Part shown: in pieces, positions 49,906-59,767 of the stretch
How positions within the stretch are numbered: the stretch's first letter is position 1
Layout of the letters: the number at the start of each line of letters is the position of its first letter
DNA from: Paenibacillus polymyxa
GTDB taxonomy: Bacteria; Bacillota; Bacilli; Paenibacillales; Paenibacillaceae
DNA length: 64,000 nt
NCBI RefSeq assembly: GCF_001719045.1
Contig: NZ_CP015423.1
Location: forward strand, 4,525,501-4,589,500
Direction: 5' to 3'
The notes under the pieces: generated by a model
What the model was told of the DNA's origin: nothing
What the model saw: the letters and a program-made list of their open reading frames with translations, nothing else
Database searches by the model: none
Translations under genes and position numbers: made by a program

Positions 49906-52900
49906 ATGAGGAGTAAAAATATGAATCGGATTTGTTCTTTAGCACTTAGTATCATCTTATTATTATCTTTAACTTCATTCACGAAAGCGTTTGCATCAGA
50001 TCCAGGATATTATCAGGAAACGTACCGCAATCAATTTCATTTTTCTCCCGAGGCCAACTGGTTGAACGATCCCAATGGAATGGTTTATTACAAGGGTGAA
50101 TATCATTTATTTTACCAAAATTATCCATATGGAACGACATGGGGACCGATGCATTGGGGGCATGCTGTGAGTAGAGACCTTGTTCATTGGGAACATCTAC
50201 CTGTTGCACTTTCTCCTGATATCCACGGACAGATTTTTTCCGGAAGCACTGTAATCGACTGGGGAAATACAGCCGGCTTTGGAAAGGAAGCAATGGTAGC
50301 CATCTTTACCCATTCAGGTGATAAGGGTCAGGTTCAAAGCATTGCTTACAGCTTGGATAAAGGGAGAACATGGAAAAAGTATGAAGGGAATCCGGTAATG
50401 CCTGAACCTCCCGCCGCCGATTGGCGCGATCCCAAAGTATTTTGGCATGAACAATCCAATCAGTGGGTGATGTCGTTAGTTGCTAACAATAAGGTGATGT
50501 TCTATACTTCTCCCAATTTAAAAAATTGGACTTATGCCAGTGAATTTGGTCCAGATGGTGGAATACAGGCCAATAGTCTGGATTCCACTTCTTACGCGAT
50601 TTCCTCACAAGAAGGTGGATCATTCAACTATGAGGGCGACATTACCCTTAATGCAAAAAATGGCCGGGAAGGATCAGGAGGACTGGTTTTTCGTTCTGAT
50701 AAGCGTGCGGCCAACGGCTATGTAGTCAATCTAGATGCCAAAAATGATCGCGTAACTTTAACTAAAAATAGGAATGGAGAAAGCATTGAACTTGGGGCCA
50801 GTTCTTTGCGCCTGGATACTTCATCTACCTATCATTTACAAATTGTAACAGATAGACATCACATTCAGGTTTTTGTAAACAACCAATCGGTTATCGAACA
50901 AACGGATGATGAATTTGTATACGGCTACTATGGGTTAACCGCATGGAATTCAACAGCCTCTTTTCGAAATGTGAAATTCAATAATACATCAAACTTTGTG
51001 ACCAATTTGTCAAAATGGACTGTTGTAAGCGGTTCCTGGGAAGACACCGTGAAAGGAATGACCGGGACTTCCGCGGTGAATTCATATGTAATGAGCGGGC
51101 AAGCCGGGGAAAACTTTCGATATCAGGCGAACATTGAATTATCGGATGGCGGAGATGAAATCGGCTCACTTGTTTTTCGGGCAGATGCCGAGGTGAGAAA
51201 TGGATATATGGCGAGCCTCGACGCTCACAACGATAAAATAAAATTGATGAAGCTTGAGGACGGGAAGCAATCAGTTCTGGCCGAGGCCACTGTATCTCTC
51301 GCTACGTATACGGATTACCCTTTAGAGGTGAGGACCTATGGAGAGAATATAAAAGTATATTTAGATGGTAAACTTACTCAGGATGTAAATGATTCTACCT
51401 TTTCCTCCGGCGTTTTCGGCTTGCATTTGGCGAATTCCTCTGTGCTCTTCCAGAATGTTCAGTTGGGCAAAAATATCATCACAGAGGAGAATGAAATACT
51501 TAACCATGATTTTGAAACAGGGGATCTGACTGGGTGGACCAGTGTACAAGGGGAAGCATTTACTAATGACCATGTAACAGATCGAAAGGATTGGTGGGGT
51601 GGAACTTTCGACCAGCAAGGCAAGTATCATCTATGGGGGTTTTCCGATAGTCACAAGGGGGATGATGCTACTGGAGAACTGCATTCATCCTATTTCAAAC
51701 TGGGTGGCTCCGGAGAGATTAACCTGATGATGGGCGGAGGCAAAGACGTCAGCAACCGTTATTTATCGTTAGTCAGAGCTTCTGACGATCAGGAATTGCT
51801 TCGTCAAACAAATACGAAATCCGAAAAGGAAACGTATAGCAGATACGTATGGGATGCTTCCAATTATATTGGTGAAGTGCTATATATCAAAGCTATAGAC
51901 AATGCAACGGGACGTTGGGGGCATATCAACCTGGATGATATCAATGTTTATAATGACAAACCAATTCCGGAAGACGTTGACCAGGTTGCACAAGAGCCGG
52001 AAAAAGGCAATTTGCCACAAAGTGGCCTCATAACGGATTGGTCTGCCGTCTCAGGTTCGTGGATACCTTCTACAAACGGAAGTATAGGCGGCGTATGGGA
52101 ATGTCCTGCATTAATTGAATTGCCTATTGATGGCGACCCTTCAAAAAAGAAATGGGTTCTGCAGGTAAGTATAAATCCGGGAGGACCTGCAGGCGGATCC
52201 GGAATGCAATATTTTGTAGGAAGCTTTGATGGGAAAACCTTCACCAATGAGAATTCTTCCGACCAAATATTATGGTCCGATTATGGAGCTGATTATTATG
52301 CCGGTGTGGAGTGGAGCGGAATTGAAGGGGAGAAGGGCGAGAAATACTGGCTTGGCTGGATGAATAACTGGACTTATGCTCAAGATACACCTACTTCAAC
52401 ATGGAGAAGTTCCATGTCACTGCCGCGAATGATGGAACTGACCCAGACAGAGGAAGGATTACGATTAAAACAAACACCAATTTCTCTGGCCGGCATTCGT
52501 GCTGAAACAAAGGGAATTTCATATATAAATGAAAAGATTAAGGGAGAAAGCGACCTCCTATCCAACTTTTCTGACGATACATTTGAAATGATTGCAGAGT
52601 TTGATCTTTCCAACACCGAAGCAACTGAGTTTGGTTTTAAGGTTCGTAAAGGAACTGAGGAATATACAACGGTCGGGTATGATGTCTACAATGAAAAGCT
52701 GTTCGTTGACCGTACGAATTCCGGGAATTATGATTTCGGACCTGATATCACAAATAAACATGAGGGCCCGCTGAAGGCTTTAAACGGTACGGTGAAAATG
52801 CATATTTTTGTTGACCGGTCAGCGCTGGAGGTGTTCGGGAATAATGGAGAAACAGTGATAACTGACCAAATATTCCCTCATCCTTCGAGTAAAGGAATGC

Positions 52901-54828
52901 AAATCTACAGTAAGGGCGGGGATGTGGAATTAAAGTCTTTGAAAATATTTCCGTTAAAAAGTGTCTGGAAAGCGCCCCCATCTAGTGTCTCCGTACTGTC
53001 AGATTGGACGACGATCAGCGGCAAATGGGCGGATACTATTAATGGAAAACAGGGGCAGGGCGTAGGGGATGCGTTTATTCTGGCAAGTAATTTCGGTGAG
53101 GACTTTATATATGAAGCGGACATTAAAGTGCCGGATACAGATTCGCATCCCGATGATCCTGAAAAAGATAACATAGAAAACCCCATCGGCGCAGGTGCCT
53201 TGGTCTTTCGTTCAGACCCTACGGCAAAAAATGCGTATGCAATTAATCTGGATGTAAGGAATAATGTAGTTAAGTTGATGAAATTTGTTAAAGGGACCGG
53301 TAGTGATCTTGCCATCTACAATAATGACGCGAAGCTGAAACTACGGACAAATCAGGATTATCACCTCAAAATTGTAGCTGTCGGGGATACCATAAAGGCT
53401 TATTTGGACGGACAACTGGTGATTGATACCAAAGACCAAAGTTACACACGAGGATACTTTGGGTTAAATGTAAGGGATACAACAGCATTCTTTAATAGTG
53501 TTCGAATAATATCAAGTTCCAATTCCGGCCATTCCGGTGGCAATTCTCAGAACAACAAGGGTAGCGACAGCCAGGCGGTAAAGCTGCCAGTCAAGGCATC
53601 TATTCCGGCTTCCGCCACTTCAGGAATAATGGAGTATGCTCCGGGTATTACACAAAAGGCTGATGGCAGGAAAGAAGCCGCAGTGGTCGTGGATGATCTT
53701 ACTTTGCTTAAAGCTTTGCCGGTAAGAAAAGGTTCAGCACTAACTTTGCATGTGAAAGCTGCTGGGGCTGACGTGGTTATCGTTGAGCTGACCAGCATGG
53801 CCAATAAGCTTTGGAGCGAGCATCGAACTCTGGATCTTCAGTTAATTACAGAACTGGGGACGTACACCCTTCCAGCCAGCAGGGTGAATAGAAATACCTC
53901 ACCTTCCAATAGCGTGCCAGGGCTGCGAATTACGTTATCCAAGGCAACAATGCAGCAAAATGCGGCTATTCAAGAAGCGGCTGTAAAAGCGGGCGCAACC
54001 GTGGAAACGACTCCTATAGACTTCAAGGCTGAAGCAGTAACAGGCAGTACAACAACCGCTCTTGATTTCGGTGATACCTATGTGAGCCGGACACTTCCGC
54101 TTTCATCAGCGATGGACCCAAATCGTTCCACCGCAGTTTGCTACGACGAAGCCAGAAGGAAACTTATCTTTGTACCGAGCATTTTTCGGGCTGGGGATGA
54201 TGGAGCCTCCGTTGAAATAAAGCATAATTCCAATGGTGTATATACCGTTGTCAACAGCAGCCCAACCTTCGATGATTTACCAGCTGGGTACTGGGGCAAA
54301 GCCGACATAGAGCTACTTGCCGCAAAAGGAATTGTTGTCGGTTCGATAAAAGGAATATTTGAGCCATCCAGGCCTGTTACCCGCGCCGAATTTGCCGCTA
54401 TGCTTGTTCATGCACTGGGGCTTAAAGAACGGGCGACTCCAGCCTTTAGGGATGTAGTCAAGGGTTCATGGTACAGCGGATATCTCAGCGCAGCCTATTC
54501 AGCTGGGCTGGTCAAAGGTTATGAAGACGGTGCTTTTCGTCCGGAATCGAGGATCAGCCGCCAGGAGATGGCTCTACTTGTCAATCAAGCATTACAATAT
54601 ACCGGGTATGTCTCAGTCAACAGCAAAAACGGGCAATCGCTAGATGGATATGCCGACCGTTCGTCTATCGCGGTTTGGGCGCAAAATGCAGTAGCCGCTG
54701 TTACAGCTCAGGGCATCGCACAAGGTATGGACACTGGACACTATGAGCCACATGCAACAACTACCCGCGCCGAGGCGGCAGTTATGATAAAACGTTTGCT
54801 TCAAAAGATTGAATTTATCAATAAATAG
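49906..54828 (+). CDS. Surface levanase/fructanase: split GH32 with CBM66-like modules and SLH anchor
   Basis: A 1640-residue secreted enzyme; ATG at 49906 has AAGGGAG at better distance than GTG 49897. Signal peptide (1-31). GH32 blades: WLNDPNG with nucleophile D55, RDP (D175). About 510 inserted residues (216-727) follow: two CBM66-like modules (218-360, 367-523) and a jelly-roll module (531-685). Then GGVWECP with acid/base E732 resumes the propeller and its C-terminal sandwich (to 1022). A third CBM66-like module (1032-1201), a Ser/Asn/Gly linker, a beta-sandwich (1220-1440) and three SLH repeats (1451-1640) follow. It is likely anchored to the S-layer/wall and releases fructose from levan for the PTS. 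Specificity for levan rather than inulin is inferred from CBM66 likeness. Confidence 0.93.
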   Translation: MRSKNMNRICSLALSIILLLSLTSFTKAFASDPGYYQETYRNQFHFSPEANWLNDPNGMVYYKGEYHLFYQNYPYGTTWGPMHWGHAVSRDLVHWEHLPVALSPDIHGQIFSGSTVIDWGNTAGFGKEAMVAIFTHSGDKGQVQSIAYSLDKGRTWKKYEGNPVMPEPPAADWRDPKVFWHEQSNQWVMSLVANNKVMFYTSPNLKNWTYASEFGPDGGIQANSLDSTSYAISSQEGGSFNYEGDITLNAKNGREGSGGLVFRSDKRAANGYVVNLDAKNDRVTLTKNRNGESIELGASSLRLDTSSTYHLQIVTDRHHIQVFVNNQSVIEQTDDEFVYGYYGLTAWNSTASFRNVKFNNTSNFVTNLSKWTVVSGSWEDTVKGMTGTSAVNSYVMSGQAGENFRYQANIELSDGGDEIGSLVFRADAEVRNGYMASLDAHNDKIKLMKLEDGKQSVLAEATVSLATYTDYPLEVRTYGENIKVYLDGKLTQDVNDSTFSSGVFGLHLANSSVLFQNVQLGKNIITEENEILNHDFETGDLTGWTSVQGEAFTNDHVTDRKDWWGGTFDQQGKYHLWGFSDSHKGDDATGELHSSYFKLGGSGEINLMMGGGKDVSNRYLSLVRASDDQELLRQTNTKSEKETYSRYVWDASNYIGEVLYIKAIDNATGRWGHINLDDINVYNDKPIPEDVDQVAQEPEKGNLPQSGLITDWSAVSGSWIPSTNGSIGGVWECPALIELPIDGDPSKKKWVLQVSINPGGPAGGSGMQYFVGSFDGKTFTNENSSDQILWSDYGADYYAGVEWSGIEGEKGEKYWLGWMNNWTYAQDTPTSTWRSSMSLPRMMELTQTEEGLRLKQTPISLAGIRAETKGISYINEKIKGESDLLSNFSDDTFEMIAEFDLSNTEATEFGFKVRKGTEEYTTVGYDVYNEKLFVDRTNSGNYDFGPDITNKHEGPLKALNGTVKMHIFVDRSALEVFGNNGETVITDQIFPHPSSKGMQIYSKGGDVELKSLKIFPLKSVWKAPPSSVSVLSDWTTISGKWADTINGKQGQGVGDAFILASNFGEDFIYEADIKVPDTDSHPDDPEKDNIENPIGAGALVFRSDPTAKNAYAINLDVRNNVVKLMKFVKGTGSDLAIYNNDAKLKLRTNQDYHLKIVAVGDTIKAYLDGQLVIDTKDQSYTRGYFGLNVRDTTAFFNSVRIISSSNSGHSGGNSQNNKGSDSQAVKLPVKASIPASATSGIMEYAPGITQKADGRKEAAVVVDDLTLLKALPVRKGSALTLHVKAAGADVVIVELTSMANKLWSEHRTLDLQLITELGTYTLPASRVNRNTSPSNSVPGLRITLSKATMQQNAAIQEAAVKAGATVETTPIDFKAEAVTGSTTTALDFGDTYVSRTLPLSSAMDPNRSTAVCYDEARRKLIFVPSIFRAGDDGASVEIKHNSNGVYTVVNSSPTFDDLPAGYWGKADIELLAAKGIVVGSIKGIFEPSRPVTRAEFAAMLVHALGLKERATPAFRDVVKGSWYSGYLSAAYSAGLVKGYEDGAFRPESRISRQEMALLVNQALQYTGYVSVNSKNGQSLDGYADRSSIAVWAQNAVAAVTAQGIAQGMDTGHYEPHATTTRAEAAVMIKRLLQKIEFINK

Positions 54829-54840
54829 GCAAAATGAATA

Positions 54841-54885
54841 AAGTCCCCGGACTCTTAATGCAATATGCATGCGGACCGGGGACTT
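54841..54885 (+). terminator. Terminator after levanase
   Basis: AAGTCCCCGG and CCGGGGACTT pair perfectly over 10 bases around a 25-base loop that can itself pair (GCAATATGC). It lies 12 bases after the stop and ends the lev operon. The T-run is short (TTGCTAT). Confidence 0.7.
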
Positions 54886-55000
54886 GCTATGTGAAATACA
54901 CAATATAAGCAATTTGCTTATCTTTATAAAAATACTTAAAAACACTTAACAAAAAGCGTCTAATCGCTTATAGTGAATATAGGGATAGGGGGGGCTTTAT

Positions 55001-55768
55001 ATTTACCAAGAGGAACGACTTTTAAAAATTTTGGAGTATCTCCAAAGCCGTAACCAATTATCAAATTCGGAAATTTGTAATTTATTGAACATCTCGAGAG
55101 ATACGGCAAGAAGGGATATTATTAAGCTTGTTCACGAAGGGGGGGTTATCAGAACCCATGGAGGTATTGCCTTGCCCTTATTAAAAGAAGAAATAAGAGC
55201 CTACAAGGAACGTGTAACTTCAGCAACAAAGCAAAAGATGCTCATTGCAAAAGCAGCTTCCGCGCACATCGCTGACGGAGATGTTTGTTTCATGGATGTA
55301 TCGACTACCATTCAACTGCTCTGTGGGCAATTGGACAAGAATCTCACGGTTTATACACACTCGTTGGATAATGCAGAAGCTTTATCAGCAAAAAGTGAAA
55401 TTAACATAAACTTGCTCGGGGGCAAATTTAATCATGAAAACCGTTTTTTTTATGACCACTACACGGCTATGCAGTTGAACGATGTTTTTTTTGACAAAGC
55501 TTTTTTAGGAGCTGCCGCCATCATGGAAGACGGAGTGTATTTTGCAAACCGTGATGATGCTTTAGTTAAAAAGCTGGTATCGGGACGTGCCAGAGAAGTA
55601 TTTTTACTTGCTGATTACAAAAAATTTAATTTAACAAGCCCGTTTAAAGGCCTGAATTTTTCCGAAATTGATATTCTAATTACAAATCAGGATGCACCGG
55701 AGCACTCATTGCTGATGTTGCAGGATAGCGGAGTAGAAATTATCAAGGCGCTTGAGGAAGAATCGTGA
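55001..55768 (+). CDS. DeoR-family regulator, apparent ATT start
   Basis: A 255-residue regulator. DeoR proteins start about 'MYQEERLLKILEYL'; here the frame reads ATT-TAC-CAA-GAG-GAA-CGA with AGGGGGGG 7 bases ahead. The first ordinary start (TTG 55031) would remove the first HTH helix. I therefore place the start at ATT. HTH: LSNSEICNLLNISRDTARRDI, with RTHGGI after it; the sugar-phosphate-binding C-domain has DVSTTIQLL and GAAAIMEDGVYFAN. It probably controls the HAD gene next to it and perhaps the lev genes. Confidence 0.8.
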   Translation: MYQEERLLKILEYLQSRNQLSNSEICNLLNISRDTARRDIIKLVHEGGVIRTHGGIALPLLKEEIRAYKERVTSATKQKMLIAKAASAHIADGDVCFMDVSTTIQLLCGQLDKNLTVYTHSLDNAEALSAKSEININLLGGKFNHENRFFYDHYTAMQLNDVFFDKAFLGAAAIMEDGVYFANRDDALVKKLVSGRAREVFLLADYKKFNLTSPFKGLNFSEIDILITNQDAPEHSLLMLQDSGVEIIKALEEES

Positions 55769-55795
55769 TAAATAATCGCAAGGGAGCCATCGGCC

Positions 55796-56599
55796 ATGAT
55801 ACAAGCAATCTTTAGCGATATTGACGGGACGTTGTTAAATTCAAAACATCAAATTACGTCCGACACTAAAAATACAATCCAAAAAGTTGTGGGAAGAAAT
55901 ATCCCTTTTGTACTTGTTTCAGCGAGAATGCCAAGCGGCATTTTTCCTCTTCAGCAAGAGCTCAATATTCACGCTCCCGTCATTTGTTATAGCGGTGCTC
56001 TAATATTGGGCGGCAACAGGGAAATCCTTCATAGCATCTGTTTATCGAAAAAGAGCATTAAACGAATATACGATATTGTAATGGATCATTATCCTTCTAT
56101 CAGTTTTAACTTGTATGGACATGACCAGTGGATCGTTGGCAACATTCAAAATCCTTGGGTAATTCAGGAAGCGGAAATTATTAATGGCTCCCCCATACAG
56201 AGGTTACTCCCCTCATATATAGAAGAAGATCATGATATTCACAAAATTTTATGCATGGGAGATCCCGAAGGCATTGAGCGGCTTGTACAACAAATCAATA
56301 AAGAAGTTACTGGTATCAGTGTTTATAAATCCAAGGGAACTTATCTGGAAATTATGGATGAGATGGTGTCCAAATCGTATGCCATTCAGGAGCTCGAGGG
56401 GATATTTAATATTACTTATCGTGAATCGATGGCCATTGGAGACAACTATAATGACATGGATATGATTTTGTACGCAGGCCTTGGGATTGCAATGGGAAAT
56501 GCGCCGGAGGAAGTTAAGAAAATTGCCGACAGGGTCACATCGAGCAATGATGAAGACGGTTTGAAAATAGGCTTGGAGGAATACATTTTGTCCGTTTGA
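55796..56599 (+). CDS. Cof-type HAD sugar phosphatase (intact paralogue)
   Basis: A 267-residue HAD phosphatase: SDIDGTLLNSKH (nucleophile D8, acid D10), SARMPSGI, CYSGALILGG, the C2 cap domain, LEIMDEMVSKS (Lys) and AIGDNYNDMDML (metal-binding Asp). It is about 27 bases after the DeoR regulator. It likely dephosphorylates sugar phosphates that build up during PTS uptake. Close paralogue of the frameshifted gene at 42,785. Confidence 0.92.
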   Translation: MIQAIFSDIDGTLLNSKHQITSDTKNTIQKVVGRNIPFVLVSARMPSGIFPLQQELNIHAPVICYSGALILGGNREILHSICLSKKSIKRIYDIVMDHYPSISFNLYGHDQWIVGNIQNPWVIQEAEIINGSPIQRLLPSYIEEDHDIHKILCMGDPEGIERLVQQINKEVTGISVYKSKGTYLEIMDEMVSKSYAIQELEGIFNITYRESMAIGDNYNDMDMILYAGLGIAMGNAPEEVKKIADRVTSSNDEDGLKIGLEEYILSV

Positions 56600-56662
56600 A
56601 ATGATCCAGTACATTGGATATCCAAACACCAAAAGACGGTAGGCATTGGAAATAGAAGAGAG

Positions 56663-56872
56663 GTGTTAACTAGTTACTTATTTCGAATAGCAGGAGGCAA
56701 CCTGACAACAGAGTATTATGGATTTTCTTCTAGACCTATTATGCCTATCGCAGCTAAAATGCTATTTTCCAAAGAAGTGCTAAAAGAGGGTGCACGCCTC
56801 ATCCAACAACTAAAAGTATCGAAGGATGATATCAGGATACTAAAACTCTATAATATGATGGCAGTAACTTAA
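56663..56872 (+). CDS. Unrecognised short gene or remnant (69 aa)
   Basis: Starts at GTG after AGAAGAGAG. Encodes a helical peptide (IAGGNLTTEYYGFSSRPIMP, LFSKEVLKEGARLIQQLK). No domain recognised; the smooth C-terminal helix and lack of an N-terminal domain suggest the tail of a lost gene. Base composition is like its surroundings. Confidence 0.35.
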   Translation: MLTSYLFRIAGGNLTTEYYGFSSRPIMPIAAKMLFSKEVLKEGARLIQQLKVSKDDIRILKLYNMMAVT

Positions 56873-57141
56873 CAATGTTTTGTTTTAATTAGGTTAATTA
56901 GGCAAGCGCTTTCTCGTTCTGTCGACTGTCATTGTTTACAATGCCTGAATAGTTGGTCGAATTATCATTTTACTCATAGATGTATCATCAGGATCATTTA
57001 TTGCATTAGCAATAGCTTTGCAATCCGATCAGGATAAATGCTAAGTCTGCAATATGAATTATAATGGTTTATGAGAATATCTGAGTTAATTAAAGATGAA
57101 AAGTTTTTGGCAATCGAAAAAAATCCTGACCTGCCTTATAT
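56873..57141. other. Gene-free stretch with an orphan cre box
   Basis: About 270 bases without a credible gene, A/T-rich. It carries GGCAAGCGCTTTCT (56901-56914), matching cre at 12 of 14 positions, but no gene follows it before the terminator at 57,142. Together with the short frame before it, this looks like the scar of a deleted CcpA-controlled gene. Confidence 0.5.
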
Positions 57142-57182
57142 AAAAGAAAACGACTACGTAGGATAAGTACTCGTTTTCTTTT
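57142..57182. terminator. Terminator hairpin
   Basis: AAAAGAAAACGA and TCGTTTTCTTTT pair perfectly over 12 bases with a 17-base loop. It acts rightward and has no intact rightward gene ahead of it, supporting a lost gene here. Confidence 0.7.
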
Positions 57183-57236
57183 GATTAAACTCCCTCGATA
57201 TGTTTTAGTTTCTCACTTCATCTTCAAAAGAATGAC

Positions 57237-57280
57237 TAAAAAGGTATCCAGCGACCTTAGAGATCGTCGGACACCTTTTG
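57237..57280 (-). terminator. Terminator of the fructokinase gene
   Basis: AAAAAGGTATCC and GGACACCTTTT pair with one mismatch, with partial pairing inside. Read leftward it ends in a T-run, 27 bases after the fructokinase stop. Confidence 0.7.
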
Positions 57281-57305
57281 CTGTTCTTACGCTTCATTCC
57301 TTGAT

Positions 57306-58280
57306 TCAACCTTGCGCTACGAAACGATTAACTTCTTCCAACGACGGCAAGGCTGCAATCGCTCCAACTTTAGTGCACACGATGGCGCCGACTTGATTGG
57401 CAAGTGTCACAAATTCCTGCTGCTGCTTCGCGTTGGAGGTAAATGCCTTAGGCTGACTCAGCTGGCTGATTTGATACAGCATTGCTCCGACGAAGGCATC
57501 TCCGGCACCAGTAGAGTCGATCGATTTGACAGCGATACTGCCGATTAACGAACGGGAGGCACCACTTGAGATGAGGGTTCCTTCTTTCCCCAAGGTAACC
57601 GCCACCGTCTTGGCTCCCAACCCATGCAAAAGATCCAATGAAGCATCGCGGTCAGCCAGCCCTGTAATGATGTTTAATTCCTCTTCGCTTACCTTTACCA
57701 AATCCGCATTGTGTATTCCTCTTCTGGACAGTGTGATAAATTCCCCCTGCCTGTCTTTCCAGAGGTCCCCCCGGTAATTGGGATCAAAGGAGGTGAATTG
57801 CCCGTTGGCCTTCGCTCCATCCAATAAAGACAAATACGCTTCTCGGAAAGGATCGGCGAGCAAGGCCGTTGCCGATCCAAAATGCAGAATGGCAGCCTGT
57901 CGGGTCCATTCTCTATCAATGTCCTGCAGAGACAGTTGACGGTCAGCTCCCCGGTTGAACACGAAATCCCGTTCGCCGTTAGCGGCAAGGGAAACAAAGG
58001 CCAGTGTAGTCGGCGTTGACGGATCAAAAAGGAGCATGGACGTATCCACATGCTGCTCATCCAACGTTTGCTTCAGGTACATGCCAAAGGGATCAGCCCC
58101 GACTTTCCCCAAGAATGACGCTTTTCCTCCGAGCTTGGCTACGGCTGCGCTTACATTTGCCGGAGCGCCGCCGGCCTGCTTGGAGAAATGCTGACCCTTG
58201 GCAAGATTAACATCAATATCCGTGCAGAAAAAATCAATGAGCAACTCGCCCACACAAAGAACCGTTCTGTCATTTTTCAC
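57306..58280 (-). CDS. Fructokinase (PfkB/ribokinase family)
   Basis: A 324-residue sugar kinase, about the normal length. Motifs: [32 protein letters not shown] (GG sugar-binding signature), [10 protein letters not shown], and the catalytic [15 protein letters not shown] (Asp base). Its neighbours (LacI regulator, importer, GH32) indicate fructose as substrate, giving fructose-6-phosphate. It is 22 bases after the LacI regulator gene in a leftward pair. Confidence 0.9.
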   Translation of the reverse strand: MKNDRTVLCVGELLIDFFCTDIDVNLAKGQHFSKQAGGAPANVSAAVAKLGGKASFLGKVGADPFGMYLKQTLDEQHVDTSMLLFDPSTPTTLAFVSLAANGERDFVFNRGADRQLSLQDIDREWTRQAAILHFGSATALLADPFREAYLSLLDGAKANGQFTSFDPNYRGDLWKDRQGEFITLSRRGIHNADLVKVSEEELNIITGLADRDASLDLLHGLGAKTVAVTLGKEGTLISSGASRSLIGSIAVKSIDSTGAGDAFVGAMLYQISQLSQPKAFTSNAKQQQEFVTLANQVGAIVCTKVGAIAALPSLEEVNRFVAQG

Positions 58281-58302
58281 TTTGATTCACCTCTTGGTAG
58301 AT

Positions 58303-59337
58303 TTAGTTTAGAACAGGGGTCGAGTCCCGGTATACGATATCCGTTGCAACATGAGTCACTCGGTATGGCATGGTATTGTCTTTGATTCTGGACAATAACA
58401 TTTCGGCTGAAATAATCCCCATCTGACTACTGTAAATATGCACGGTTGTAAGATGAGGCTCGACAACCCGGGATTCCAAAGCATCATCGAACCCGCAGAC
58501 AGCAATATCTTCCGGGACTTTAATCCCTTTGTTTTTCAAAGATTTGATCACGCTGATGGCAATGAAATCATTGGCACAAATAAAGACGGAGGGACATTCC
58601 CTCAGGGCATCCAACTGCTGTTCCATCCAGTTCTCCTCTAGAACGAAGTTGCGGTCAGGCGCTACAATGCTATGGGCAGGATCTACGGCGATTCCTGCTT
58701 CTGCTAAGGCCTTATTAAATCCGGTCCAGCGTTCATTAAAACTTTTGCAGTGATTGTAATCGCCTACAAAACCGAAGCTTTCATAGCCATAATCGATTAA
58801 TTTCCGGGTAACACAGTATGTGCTGTGTTCATTTTCCATTAATACTAGATCCGCCTTCAATTCTGGATACATCATATCCGCAGCGCAATCAATAAAAATG
58901 GTTGGGATGCCAAGATCTGTGATCAGCTTGCTGTATTCCTTGCTGAACATTTCGATGCAGAAGATGCCAGCCACATTCGAAGGTTCAAAATTGCCGGGTA
59001 GGGTCATCGAATTGATATCATTCTCACGGACAAAATAAATAGATAAAGTATAGCCCTGTTTGCTGATTTCCTTCTCCAGTCCGCTAATCAACAATGATCC
59101 AAAGTGTGAGCTATTAGGAAGATTACAGGTCAAAAGTGCGATATTGCCTTGTTTTTCAGAAGCTGTTTCCATATAAGAAAATTGTTTGTATTTAAGCTCC
59201 ATTGCTTTTTTGACCACCTTGTCCCTAGTAACGGCGGGAATACTCTCCACTCCATTAAGCGCCTTGGAGGCAGTGTTTCTGGAAATCCCCAAGGCATCAG
59301 CGATATCTTGTATCGTAACCTTTGACTTTCTCGTCAT
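58303..59337 (-). CDS. LacI-family regulator of fructan genes
   Basis: A 344-residue regulator; ATG (MTRKSKVTIQDIADALG) has AAGGTG 6 bases ahead, better than the ATG at 59373. HTH: VTIQDIADALGISRNTASKALNG. The ligand domain has IALLTCNLPNSSHFGSLLIS, FGFVGDYNHCKSFNERWTGF and VAVCGFDDALES-like strands. It is divergent from the importer genes and likely represses both directions until a fructo-oligosaccharide binds. Confidence 0.9.
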   Translation of the reverse strand: MTRKSKVTIQDIADALGISRNTASKALNGVESIPAVTRDKVVKKAMELKYKQFSYMETASEKQGNIALLTCNLPNSSHFGSLLISGLEKEISKQGYTLSIYFVRENDINSMTLPGNFEPSNVAGIFCIEMFSKEYSKLITDLGIPTIFIDCAADMMYPELKADLVLMENEHSTYCVTRKLIDYGYESFGFVGDYNHCKSFNERWTGFNKALAEAGIAVDPAHSIVAPDRNFVLEENWMEQQLDALRECPSVFICANDFIAISVIKSLKNKGIKVPEDIAVCGFDDALESRVVEPHLTTVHIYSSQMGIISAEMLLSRIKDNTMPYRVTHVATDIVYRDSTPVLN

Positions 59338-59339
59338 AT

Positions 59340-59767
59340 TGTTCACCTTATTCTCCGAATTAAGATTCTTCATATTTCTAAATATATAGTATTTTCATGT
59401 TTTTAACAATGTATTTATTCAAATGAACAATATAAGTTTACGTTTGTTTATTTATATTGTGTATTTTTGATATATTTTTGCTAAAAACATTATAATTATC
59501 TTGAAATACGCTTTTCGAATGAATTTTTCACCCGAAATATATTGACTAATTAAATGTACATCTGATAAATTGTAAGAGTAAAAATGTTCAAATGTAAATT
59601 GTAAGCCCATTCATTTTGGGAATGTGTAAAATTCTCGTTCTGTTGGAGGTGTGGATATTACAAGCAAGTATTTGAAAAACATCTTGGTTAATTATGTCAG
59701 AGAGATGACATAACATGGCTTATATTTTGTGTCGTATAACAAGCCGTGAACAGTAGGAGGGAAAATA
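59340..59767. promoter_or_regulatory. Divergent promoter region, LacI regulator / importer
   Basis: A 430-base A/T-rich region without a supported gene. A sigma-A-like promoter TTGACT (59542-59547) with TAAATT 18 bases on (or GATAAA 16 bases on) points toward the importer. No clear LacI palindrome was found by eye. A GTG frame of 20 codons at 59,651 has a ribosome site only one base away and was not accepted. Confidence 0.35.

Noticed and set aside
59651..59713. 20-codon frame ahead of the importer genes (GTG start)
   Set aside because: Its GGAGG is only one base from the start codon; no conservation can be judged. Treated as leader sequence.
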